Made by a program: the position numbers and the translations under genes. Positions 47,377-59,000 of a DNA stretch of 64,000 nucleotides are shown piece by piece. The DNA lies in assembly GCA_012931725.1 (NCBI GenBank), contig CM022948.1, positions 72,983,552 through 73,047,551 of the forward strand, written 5' to 3'. Within the stretch, counting starts at the first letter, position 1, and the number at the start of each line of letters is the position of its first letter. Under the pieces are notes generated by a model. It had not been told where the DNA came from. It was given only the letters and a program-made list of their open reading frames with translations, and searched no databases. The DNA is from Litsea cubeba. Taxonomy: Eukaryota; Streptophyta; Magnoliopsida; Laurales; Lauraceae.

Positions 47377-48240
47377 GTAAAGTAAAGCATCAAATCAAGA
47401 GAATAAAATATAAGGGGGTTATGATGTATTTTATCTTTAATGGATTAGTAGGAAACTATTTTGACATTTTGTATAAAAAGTGAGTTTTTTGTCATTTAGT
47501 GCAAAAGGATGTTGCTTTTAAAAAAAAAATTTTAAGGAGGAAATTTTGAAAATGTGTATTTTTGATGTATTCCCTTGTCTGAAAATTGAGGTTTTACATT
47601 ACATTAATTACTTTAATAGGAAATCCTCGAACGGTAAGGGCTTTTGTGGCCACTTCACTAGTAAGGTGGAGTGAAGTAAAACCTTTTTTTCATCAGACAA
47701 GAAAGACTTTAAGGTCATATCAAAAGTTTAAAATTTTAAAATTTCCTCCTTCATTTTTTTTAAAAAAAAAGGGTTAAAAAACAACATTCTCAAGCCACTA
47801 AAAGACAAAAATTTATTTACTTTTTTTCCAAAAAGTAAAAAAGATTCCTTATCAAGCCACTAAAACTAAATTTTCATCATACTATGATTATTCTCTCTTC
47901 TGTCTTCACTTCACTTCACTTTACCCTACAACAGAATCTGGAACTTATTAAACATAGTAATTGTCGCAAAGAATAACTATTAAAGTTAAAGTGAAGTGAA
48001 GCCTCCATTATCAAAACAAGGGATCATATCAAAAGTACACACATTCAAAGTTCTCTCATTCTTTAAAAAAAAAACACATGTAAAAAAATAACCTTCTATC
48101 TCCACTAAATGACAAAACAAGAATCCTTATTTTTTTACAAAAGATAAAAAATATTTTCTATCAAATAATTAAAAATAAAAGACCATCATAACCCCTTATA
48201 TTTTATTTCATTAATTTGATGCTTCATCTCACTTTACTTC
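47377..48240. mobile_element. foldback element with long inverted arms and a nested hairpin
   Basis: The left arm from gtaaagtaaagcatcaaatc (47377), through aataaaatataagggggtta, to gtcatttagtg pairs with the right arm ending at 48240 (aaccccttatattttattt, then tttgatgcttcatctcactt). The arms stay alignable for well over 100 bp with indels. A further inverted pair, ttcacttcactttac (near 47911) and gttaaagtgaagtgaag (near 47986), lies at the centre. Inside the left arm a separate hairpin, cttgtctgaaaattgaggtt (47574) with gtaaaacc...tcagacaag (to 47701), looks like a nested MITE. No coding frame. Confidence 0.7.
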
Positions 48241-49107
48241 AATTCATCATACATCCAAATACGCTAGAAAAAAAACACCCCAAATGAATTTCCATAAATT
48301 TTCTATGCCAAAGTAGACCCCTAATGAACTTCCATAAATCTTGACACTCCAAAAGGCAATGTGGAACTTGTTCCATATTATTTTTGGTTCCATATTATTT
48401 TTGGAAGGAAAGTATGATTCCAGATTGTATGAGAAATGTAAACGATGCCTTCAACCCCAGTTGCATCCTCCCTACTACGCCACAATGTTTAGACTTTTAC
48501 ACATATATGTTCACATAAATCCAGCGGCAGAACCAGGATCCAGGCTTGGGGCGTGGGGCCATTGTGAAAAAAAAAATCTTGGTGGGTTTGAGAATCATAT
48601 TGCTTGGAGTTGGAATATGATTTGTGAACCCGTTGAGGGCATTTTTATTCTTGGGGGGCCCATTGAAAAAGCCAATTGTGAAAAGGCTAGTTGGACATCA
48701 GCAGGCTTCGGCTAGACGTTGAACCTGTTAAGGGTTTTTCTTAGGTCTGGGTCCAATTTGAGGCCCACATTACGATGCGTAAACCATGGACCCGAAAAAA
48801 AAAAGGTTGTGTTTTTAAGGCCCAAACTTCCATTAGAAAGAGTAAAAATGGGTCGGGAGAACCCCATGGTCCGACCTGCGCCCTCTCTGTGGATGTTTTT
48901 TTTTTGGTAAAAACAGTTAGCCCCCAAATTTCAGGGTTTTATTTGGGGCTTTTAATCTTTAGATCAATCCCTGGCTGTTTTGTGGAGAGGGGAGAAATTT
49001 CATCATATAGTTTTTATTTTTTGTGAAGATTTTATTATTTCATCCTTGAGTTTTGTTTTCTTGGTATATCCATTTCATCATTGAGTTATTAGTGGATTAG
49101 TTAGGGA
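48241..49107. other. gene-free interval
   Basis: No gene recognised. The open frames at 48341-48715 and 48712-49026 carry no motif and overlap on both strands. Confidence 0.45.
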
Positions 49108-49271
49108 ACTAATCCCAAGGAGTTGGCCGAGTGGTCAGGACCACAGTTCCTCTCTCTTCCGTAGTTAGAGGTCCTGGTATCGACCCTTCCCCCTATTCAG
49201 GAATTGAAAGTTGAGTCCACTAATGCTACCACCTGCGGGCCATAGGAGTCCGTTAACAAAAAAGAAGAAGA
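49108..49271 (+). mobile_element. tRNA-derived SINE
   Basis: A box ttggccgagtggtcagga (49123) and B-box-like ggtcctggtatcgaccc (about 49170) resemble a Ser/Leu-type tRNA head. A body of about 80 bp and an AAGAAG-rich tail follow. The acceptor and T stems do not fold well, so it is not a tRNA gene. Confidence 0.65.
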
Positions 49272-50052
49272 TTATCTACAATACTTTAGCTCGGGTCCCA
49301 TTAAAATTTTTACTTTTGCGGTACCTTTATTTTCTTAATCTGATTTGGGTTGATGAGTTGCTGATGTTATTTGGAAAAAATTTAAGGCTTTTTTTTTTAG
49401 TCAAGATCTTCTTAGGGTTTGACACTGAGAAATCTTGAGATAGAAACTCCTTGTGCATTCCAAATTCTAACATGCATAACCAATATTAATTAATTTTCAA
49501 ATAGAATAACTTTTATTAGGATAAAATTTGAGTACCGAGTGACTTTCAATATGTGAATCATAGAGTTTCTCATCTTTACCTTCGTCAAATCCTAAATGAT
49601 CCATACTATTGTCTTGAGTTTTTCTATTTTTATTTTGAATAAAACGTTTTGTGGGTGTGGATATTGAGGATTGGATTTTGTGACATGTCACTAGTTTTGC
49701 TTTTGAGTGAATGGTCAAAATTCTAAATATTCACAGGTGACAAGAAGCCCTGCAAATTGTGCTTCGTCTCAGCCCAAAATTGGGGCTCGGACACTGGTTT
49801 GGACTGCTTGTCTTAATTTTAAAATTTTGGAGGGATTTAAAGGATGTGCCCTGGGTCAGCTTGAACCAATATGGGCTGGATTTACATGGTCTATTTATGC
49901 TCAAAGGCCCAGCTAGGCCCAAGAGATTTAACACATGAAAGTGAATACATTAGTTTTGCAAATGCACCCATCGTTAGAAAATTCCCCAAAAGCAGCAGTC
50001 TGGGCTTTGTGACCGGAGTGCGGAGAAGAGCGAGCGAGCGAAATCGGAGACT
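49272..50052. other. upstream region of the Mediator gene
   Basis: Holds the presumed promoter and 5' UTR of MED6 (GC-richer from about 49980 on). No TATA box stands out, consistent with a housekeeping promoter. Short frames only. Confidence 0.45.
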
Positions 50053-53000
50053 ATGGCCGCGACGCCGATTCCGGCGTCTGGGAACCCAAATTTTGAGGGG
50101 AATCCGGCAGCTCCGGTACCTCCAGGCACCGACATGACCGGGATCTGCTTCAGCGACCAGCTATGGCTGAAGACGTACCCTCTGGATCGCAATCTGGTGT
50201 TCGATTACTTTGCCCTCTCCCCCTTCTATGACTGGACCTGCAACAATGAGCAGCTTCGCATGAGATCAATCCATCCCCTCGATCTCTCTCAGCTCTCGTA
50301 AGTCTATTTTTACCTAATTCCCACCCACCCACCATCTCAATTTCTTGTTTCTTTCAAGTTAATTGTTTGATTGAGTGATTAAATTTTCCATCTTTAACAT
50401 GTTATGTGTAAATAATCTTTGATTGATTGTATCTTCTTCATCTTATTTGAAAATGCTAGGGTCTTGAATTGAGAGATGGAATAGTGCCATTGTTTTGAGA
50501 AGTTTAGATATTGATGCCTTATTAGGGGGAAGGGGGAACACTCAAAAGAAGTTTTTTGTATTGATGAATATGAATTATGAAGTCAAGGACAGTTTTAAGG
50601 AAAAAAATTATTACCTTGAATAGAAGTGAGATTAAGGGTCTGTATATGGAGCCCCTAGCATCTTGCTGATAATACATCTTTGCCTCTTTGGGGTTTGAGA
50701 ATCATATTGCTTAAGTAAGGTTACTTGTGAGAGTTGAGTGAATCTTCTTAATGGGATGGGCACTTTTCAATAGGTATTTTGCTTTACTATTTTTTTAAAA
50801 TCAAATGTAGCTATCTGTGGTTATTAATCATGAATGACAAAGTTTCTTATGAATGTCCCATATCCCTCCTTTTCGACTTTACATTGTCAAATTTGGTATT
50901 GCTGCCAACTTACAGATTGATCTAGTAGTTCTTGATTCTTTTCGGCATGTTGCAAGTTGCTTTCTGATCCCATTGCCTAGCATATGATGGAAATGCACTG
51001 TCATCACTTCTCTTGCAACTAATGATTATAGATAAGCGATTTAACAAAGTTTTCAGCATGAAGTTACTTCTCATGCCCCCCAGATTGTCTCTCGTGAGGG
51101 TCATTATGCGGATCCCCTTTTTTAAAGGCACATGGGACCCCTATGATCAATCTTGGCACAAGCATAATTTGACACTCTGCCAACTGTTACTCACCATTGG
51201 ATTAAAATCCTAAAAGTTGATGCCTTCTAAAACCATTAAACTTGAGGGCCATGGATCAAGGGGTTAGGATGATATACTGGGGTTGTTATTTTGCACATGA
51301 CTAGGTCTCATTGAGAGCTTTCCATCCCCACCTCCCATGATTGGCTTTATCCCACGGTTGCCACTCATATCCAAACTTTTATTCCCACAAGAATTGGGAA
51401 AAGCACAGTAATTTCTGAAAAGTTTCTCCCACTACTATAGTACTGCAAGAATCAGGAAAACTACTTGGTGAGTCTTACTTCCTCATTTATGCACAATGTT
51501 GTGGAAACCAATTTCGATGGTGAGAGGGTCTTGCCAAACATGAAAATTAGATTGGTATCTCACATGGCATCCATGGACTCAGTGTTCTGCAGACTTCATG
51601 AACAAGACCTTAGGGCACCTTTGTGTAGCAACCACGCAATTGGGAGTCCGTGGGCTTCCACTTTTCCACGGAATGCTCCAACTTTCCTATACCTTCCCAT
51701 TAGAAAGGCTTTTTTGCAGATTCGAAGAAATTCAAGCAAAAAATTTGCTTTTCATCGTAGAAAACTATCCGCATCAAATAATGTTTTGAGGATTTGAAGT
51801 GAAATTATTTTTTGTTATATTCTTTGTTTGGTTTTTTTTTTTCAAATCTCTTACAATGTAAAGTCAATATTTGTTATGTTTTCCATAAAAAAATTGTAAC
51901 TGTTTTATTACGTATCAAAAGTGACACTTACCAGGTGATTTTTTTTTTTTTTTTTTTTTTTTTTTGCATTTCTAAAATCATTCTGCCATTCTACAGGAAA
52001 ATGACCGGAAATGAGTACGTTTTGTCTGAAGTTATGGAGCCTCATCTCTTTGTAATCCGAAAACAGAAGAGAGATTCACCAGAGAAAGTCACCCCCATGT
52101 TCACTTACTATATCCTAGATGGTTCTATTTACCAAGCTCCACAACTCTGCAATGTCTTTGCATCTCGAATTGTAACTTCCCCCCCTTCTACTTTGTCGAT
52201 TGCATTTGATCCAGTTTCAAGAAGTCAATTTGTCAATTATTTCTATTTCTTTCAAATTTTCAATTATTTTTATTTCTGTTTATGTCAAGATTTGTGCAAG
52301 ACTACAAATTTATTCTATATGAATGTGAAGATTTCAGTGGCTCGCTTAGGGCACGTTTGTGTAACTGGTTTTCTGTAGAAAAAGTGAGGGTTGCCGGAAA
52401 TTAAATTCTATAAAAAAAGGGCTAATTTTTCCGTGATTCCTTTAAAAAATAAATTCCTAAGGAGTTTTTTTTTTTTTTTTTTTTTGGGGGGGGGGGGGGG
52501 GGGGTTTGTGGGGGGCGGGGGGTGTGGATTTTTTTCCACAGTAGAGGTAAATTTCCATAGAACTGGTTTTCCGCGGTGTGTACACAAAAATGCCCTTTGG
52601 TTTCTGTTCATGTTATTTGAGGTAATAAACTACGGAAATAGTACAACATTTTTTTTAACCTTTTGCACCCAGATAGCAACCAGGCATTCACATCTGTTTG
52701 CAGTTTTTAGCTTTAAGAAAACCTGATGGTTGACATTTTCAGTATTTCCAATTTCAGTTGTGTCCATTTAGGCATTTATAAATAATTATGCTTGCAGTGT
52801 CGAGTTTTCCTGTAACCTGTTCTTTCTACTGATTGTATAACTTCAGCCATGACATAATAGGATTGTAGGGGATGCTAAGCTCCTCTTTGTCTACTTAAGC
52901 ACATGTTATCCTTGCTTTTTGAAATTCTGTTTTCTATCATACCTCCATCACTATGCTTTAAATGTTGTGTTTCATCATTTGTTCACGTACATAAATTCAT

Positions 53001-56000
53001 GAAATTAGACTTTAAGGCACACGTGCTTAATGGGTGCAAATGCTATTACGATCATTGGTGATGTTGGTGATATGCATTTGTTACTATATATATATATATA
53101 TGGGGAATATTCATATGCATCTTTCCCTCACCATAGGGTGAGGGACAGTGATGTCATCCCTAAAGGGAGATGCCCAAAACCAATTTGAGTTTGCTATCAT
53201 GGATTGGAGATGCCCAAACTATATGCCTGTTTGCTATCAGTGCATGGAGATGCCCGAACCATTCACTGTCTGCTTCAGTGGAATAAAGGGTTGAATTCTG
53301 CAGTGGATTCTCACTAGAGGGACAACCTAAAATGACACCGCCTACTGCAGTGGAGAACATGGATAACCAATTGCAAGAACCTTTCTCATTTAGTGATGGA
53401 TCATGATATCAATCCATTCATTGCAGGTCAGCTGCATCACTATAGTAATTGCAGTCAATCCAACATCAATATGATAAAGTGCAGTGAAGCAAACAGGCAC
53501 TTGTTGTCCTCTGTCATGTATACCTGCAATACCGATTCTTAGCATTCATACCATTCCAACATTAGTACCATTCCAACGTTACCTCCTGGTCCAACGCCCA
53601 GCATCCAAACATTCATACCATTCCAACTTCCAAACAATTCATACAATTCCAACATCAATACATTCAATACCCACTTGACATTGAATAAGTTAAAAACATT
53701 AGTACATTCGACCCAATCCATGTGAAAAGTCACGTCCAATGTTAACATTGGAAACAGTTAAAAAAAAAACACTAATATCATGGTTGACGTAACCCATTCT
53801 AAGCATTCAACCTTGAGGCCCATTCCACACATTCAGCGTTGAGGTCGCAACATCCTGCACAATACATATGAAGATAAAAATACATTAGAATTTTCTTACA
53901 ATTTTAAATTAATTAATAAACAAGATGGATCAAGAATCATACCACCTTATAACTTTGTATCAATGGTTTTAAATGCACCAATCACGTGGAGATTCTGACT
54001 AGTTTCATTTTCCTCTCAAGGCTAATAGTACCTGTCTATAATATATGAGTCTCATATCAGAGGAAAAAATTGAAAAAAAAAAATTTGGTGAAAGAAAGTT
54101 CTTTCTCACTGTAGGTATATTTAGATCAGACCCATGCTATGAAGCTCATTACACAACTTGTATATGTTCAAACTGCATTTCTAACAAAAAACGGGGCACA
54201 AGACCTGATTGTGGCCAACTACTTTCAACTAATAAGCATAAAAAACGATAAAATACAGGGGAGGGTCCATGGGGTTTTGGGCCATCACAACGAGAGGGAG
54301 GGAGGTGGAGAGGGGGGGCCTTGTTCTGGCGAGACAGAAGAGGGGGAACTGGGGTTTGGGCGAGTGGGGCCAGGTTCGGGAGAGACAAGGGAGGGGGAAC
54401 TGGGGTTTGGGAGAGAGCATGGGCTAGAGAGAAGGGGGAGGAGAGGGGAAGGGGGGCAGATCCAGACCGGAGAAGATGAAAGGGGAAAATCATGACACTC
54501 ACTTGAATGGGCTGCTAAATGGGTCTGGTGCAGAGACCACAGCATCATCAAGCATTGGGACATGGAGGGAAAGCTTTAGTTCCATCGTCAGATCCATGAG
54601 GAAGAAGACCCAGAGTCATTGGGTTTTCCGGCGTCGAGTTTCGGTGAGGACATCGAACTACGGTCGGCGCAGTGTCTCAGGAGTCGGGTTTGGAGGGAAA
54701 CAAAAGTGGGGAGTTGTCTCGCCAGCCACGTCTTCAAACCTTTTAAATGGTCTAATAGAACCATTGGATATTTTCTGCTCATCCAACGCCCTAGGTCCAG
54801 CCACGTCACTGTCCCTCACCCTATGGTGAGGGAAGGATGCATATGAATGTTCCTATATAGATATATATATATATATATATATCATAAAATCACTTGAAAG
54901 ATTGTACTCAGTCATGTTATTCAGTGCCTGAGAAATCAAGAGTTGTCATTGTTCCTTAGCACTCATTGGTGTTGTGTTCATCTAAATTGTGAAATTTAAT
55001 TTATATCTGTTTATTTTAATTATGTATGACTAATTGACTATGATAGGCACGGGCTCTTTATCACATATCAAAGGCTTTTACCACTGCAGCATCAAAGTTG
55101 GAGAAGACTGGATATGGTATTGTGGTTCCGATTCTTCATTCTTTCATAATATATTGTATTGGACTTTCTTGCTAATTTTCTGTTGATACCCACCCGGGAG
55201 TTGGTGGAGTGGCATAAGGCGTGGGTTTGCTTCACATGTCCTGTGTTTGAAAACTGCCTCAGATTTGCCCGGTGTTCGTATATATGGGTTTAGCAGGAGC
55301 CACCCAGGGGGATCAATCCTGTTGGGTCAAAGACCTCAGGGATACCCATGTCATAAAGAAGAAGAAATGTTACTGAATGAGTATTAAAATAGACTCCTTA
55401 TGTAACCAGTTGGTGCAAGTGGGAGTGATCCTTGCTGTTTATCTGATGGGCTGTGTAGTTTTCCATTTTGAAGAAAGTTGCATACCCCATCCTCAGTTGG
55501 CCCATCAGAGATTGATATTGATAATTTGGATCCAAAACCTCATGATTCATCCATGTTTTGAATTTGTACCAGGACTGACCGCCAGGCCCAGTCCAAGCCA
55601 ACAAGAGTTACAAGACCCTCCCAAGTTCAGCTAGGTCCAGCAGCCCTTATGAATCAAAGTCAGGCCCAGTCAAAATCCCAGCAGACCTCAGGCCAGGTTC
55701 AACAGATAATGCCAAGCCCAGTCAAGGTAGAATAGCCCATGGGCCTCAGCGAATTGACATAGGAACCCTTCAGGTCCTCACAGGCAGTCTGTCCAGATGA
55801 CTCAGCACAGTTAGGAGATCGTTTTATTTTGGTTTTGAGTATATTTCTTGAATTATTTTAGCATGTGGATGCGGTTAGTACTTTGATAGTATATTTGCAT
55901 AATGAGAGGATTCCTTGATGTAAATGAAAATTGTTCTGGCATTCCATGCAGCCTGCTCTTCTGTCATTTAGTGTGATGCTTTTCTCGTCCAGAAAAGACA

Positions 56001-59000
56001 AAATAGATATTTTTTTTCTTAGCAAAGAGGATCTTGATTTTCTATAGGAAGGTGGGTATACAAGATTTCTCTCTCCACAGAAATGGAAATCTGCATAGTG
56101 CTGAATCCTCTTGTTACAAAAACACAGGTGAGGCCACATTTGGCAACCAAATCCTTTTCGCAAAATCGTGCAAAGCCCACGTTTGGCAATTGTAAATCCA
56201 CAAGGTTTGGGGCCTTAGGCCATAGGAACCCTGCAGGTCCTCACAAGCAATCTGTCCAGATGACTCGGCACTGTTAGGAGATCATTTTATTTTGGTTTTA
56301 AGTATGTCTCCTTGAATTATTTTAGCATTAGGATGCGGTTAGTGCTTTAATAGTATATTTGTATAAGGAGAGGATTCCTTGATGTAAACGAAAATTGTTC
56401 TGATTTTCTGTGCAATCCACTCTTCCTTCATTAAGTGCAATGCCTTTTCCGTCCAAAAAAGACAAAAAAAAAAAAATGGAAAAAAAAAATCTCCAGGAGA
56501 GGATCTTGATTTCCGATGGGAAGGTAGGAACACAAGATTTCTCTCTCCAGAAATGGAAATTCAGAGTGCTGAATCCTCTTGTTACAAAAACACATAGCAC
56601 CATGTTTGGCAACCAAATCCTGAGGGCAAAGATTTCCACTTTCCGGAAAGTCATGGAAAGCCCATGTTTGGCAATTGTAAATCCACAAGGTTTGGGCCAT
56701 ATGAGATCTCATTTTTAAGCATCCCCCCCCCAACCCCCACACACACACACACACCCACCTCTTCTAGATAGGATGCGGAGGTCCTCAACTGAAAGGGGGA
56801 GGGTGTAAAATCCTCAAATCGGCAGATTCCTTACTTGTTACCAAACATGACCTTAGATTCTTAGTCAATAAAAAGTTTGTGTGGACCTAGAATAGGGGAC
56901 TCAGTCAAATAAGACTCGTGAGTTTCAAATCACATAGTTATGATTTGGCGAGGAATTAGTAATAGTTTTCTATAGAAGGACCACTTGTGGGTATGATTCC
57001 GTTCAGATGCGTATGGGATTTGTTGCATGGTGCTTATTGGAATTATAAGTACCAGGGTGTAGTGCAATATGTCCAGATGGTGTACAAGTGCAGTCAGTAG
57101 TGCACTGCTGGATCAGATACCTCTAGTAATTGTACATCTCTTGACCCAAATTTTGTACTTGTGGAGCTCATTAAAGTTGCAATTCCTATATCAGTCACTG
57201 AGATTCCTGAAATAACTTTATGACTGAAAGATTGAACCCTTTGGTTGGCAGCTTCCAAGTATGTTCGAAAGGGAGCACAAATGTAGCAAAACCAAGGCAA
57301 AGAAAGATTCATTTGATTTTCCAATCTCCAATATCTTTTGGGATTCTCCATCTACCATGGGCTTAAAATTATATTACAGAAATTCTTTGAAATTGGCAAC
57401 ATATCATGTATCTAACATGTTTGGACATGGATTCTCATGTCAGATTCTACACAACACTATTGGCTTTTCCTTGTTAACAGTTAAACCACTTTATATGCAG
57501 TTGACAACATTTCATTACATTTTCTTCCTTCAATTTCTAAACAAAATGTTCTATGTTTATTACTTTATTACTTACATTAAAATATTATATTAGTGTCATT
57601 TTTTCATATTATTTTATTCAAAAAATGATTTTTAACAAATATTTTCATATTATTGCTGTTTATGTTAATTCTGCTTTTTATGACTTGCCAAATTGGGACC
57701 TTGTACTGCTGTCAGGTTTTGATATATGTGACATACTTATGCAACCTAGGTCTAAAGCTTTAGATCACTGAAATGGCTCACTTGAATCCCCGATAATATG
57801 GATTTCATGGCTTAGGATACTATACATTGCCTGAAGATAAGAGTCTTAGATTTTCACCTCGTACTTTTAAATCTGTAACGTAGGAGCTGATTGGGTCTTT
57901 CTTGTATTTGTGCACTTTTACTTTGCTCCATATTTTTTTCCCTGATTGTTTTTTAATTTTGTTACGTGCCTTTTCTAGTCACTATTAGATCACATGCCAA
58001 CCTAAGTTTCACATCATTTTTTATTGCAGTTGATTCTGAAAGTGAAAGTGCAAGTCTTGAACCTAAGATTGGGAAAGAGATGATTGACTACAAGGAAGTC
58101 AAACGAGTTGATCATATTCTTGCTGCATTACAACGCAAGGTTACTAATGTTTTTTACCTGTAACTTCTTGTAATGTGCTTGTTGTCAATGCTTATTCCAG
58201 TTCATAGAAACTGGTACTGTAAAACTAGAATTGTAACGTAGTGGTCTGGTTAATCTGCATCTTGTTATTTCAAATTCTGTCATTTCCTGACATCTGCACC
58301 ATCATAAAACCTTTTTCTTCATTTTTTGTTAATCCACATGCATTTTGTCATCTTTTGTTAATCCTCAGATCCATTTTTTGTAACCAACATTTTATAAAAT
58401 CTCAGTTACACTATCCTTGTTAAACCCTCCATTTTCTTATGCAGTGCTTTCAATTATTGGAGTGTAGCACAGTTCTTCTGAAGTGGTTTCCAGTTTCATC
58501 TGATTCTCTTCCCCACCTTCAGAACTACTGAACTTGGGTCTTATATTCTGTCCTTGTTCAATTAAGTCTCAAACCATATGATCAAAAGCTTTTTTCTCAA
58601 GTTCTAGCTTCCCATTTGCTTTGTTTCTTGGCTAACTAATTAGCACAATATTTTCTACAAATAATATACAGTGGGTAATGTATCTACCACTTTTAAGTAT
58701 TCTTTTAAGTATTCGAGTACCAAGTTAAATGAATGCAGTTTTGGTGCATTGTTAGATATGGTAAAATACAGTCTAGAAGTACCTGGGTACCAAGCCAATC
58801 CATTGGTGGCTCAGTTGGTCAGGCACCTCCCTTCTACAGAAAGCACCAGTTATTGATCCTTGGCTGTATTGCTAATGGTGAGGGACTTGAGTGAGTGTGT
58901 GTTGAGGAGGGTGAGTATTCACCGGAGTCAAAAAACGTACCTGAGCACCAGAGGTTAAACTTGCAGGGTAGCCTTTCTATTTTATACAGATATGTAGAAG

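Noticed and set aside
49120..49195. tRNA gene (Ser/Leu type)
   Set aside because: A and B boxes are present but acceptor and T stems do not pair, and a SINE-like body and tail follow.
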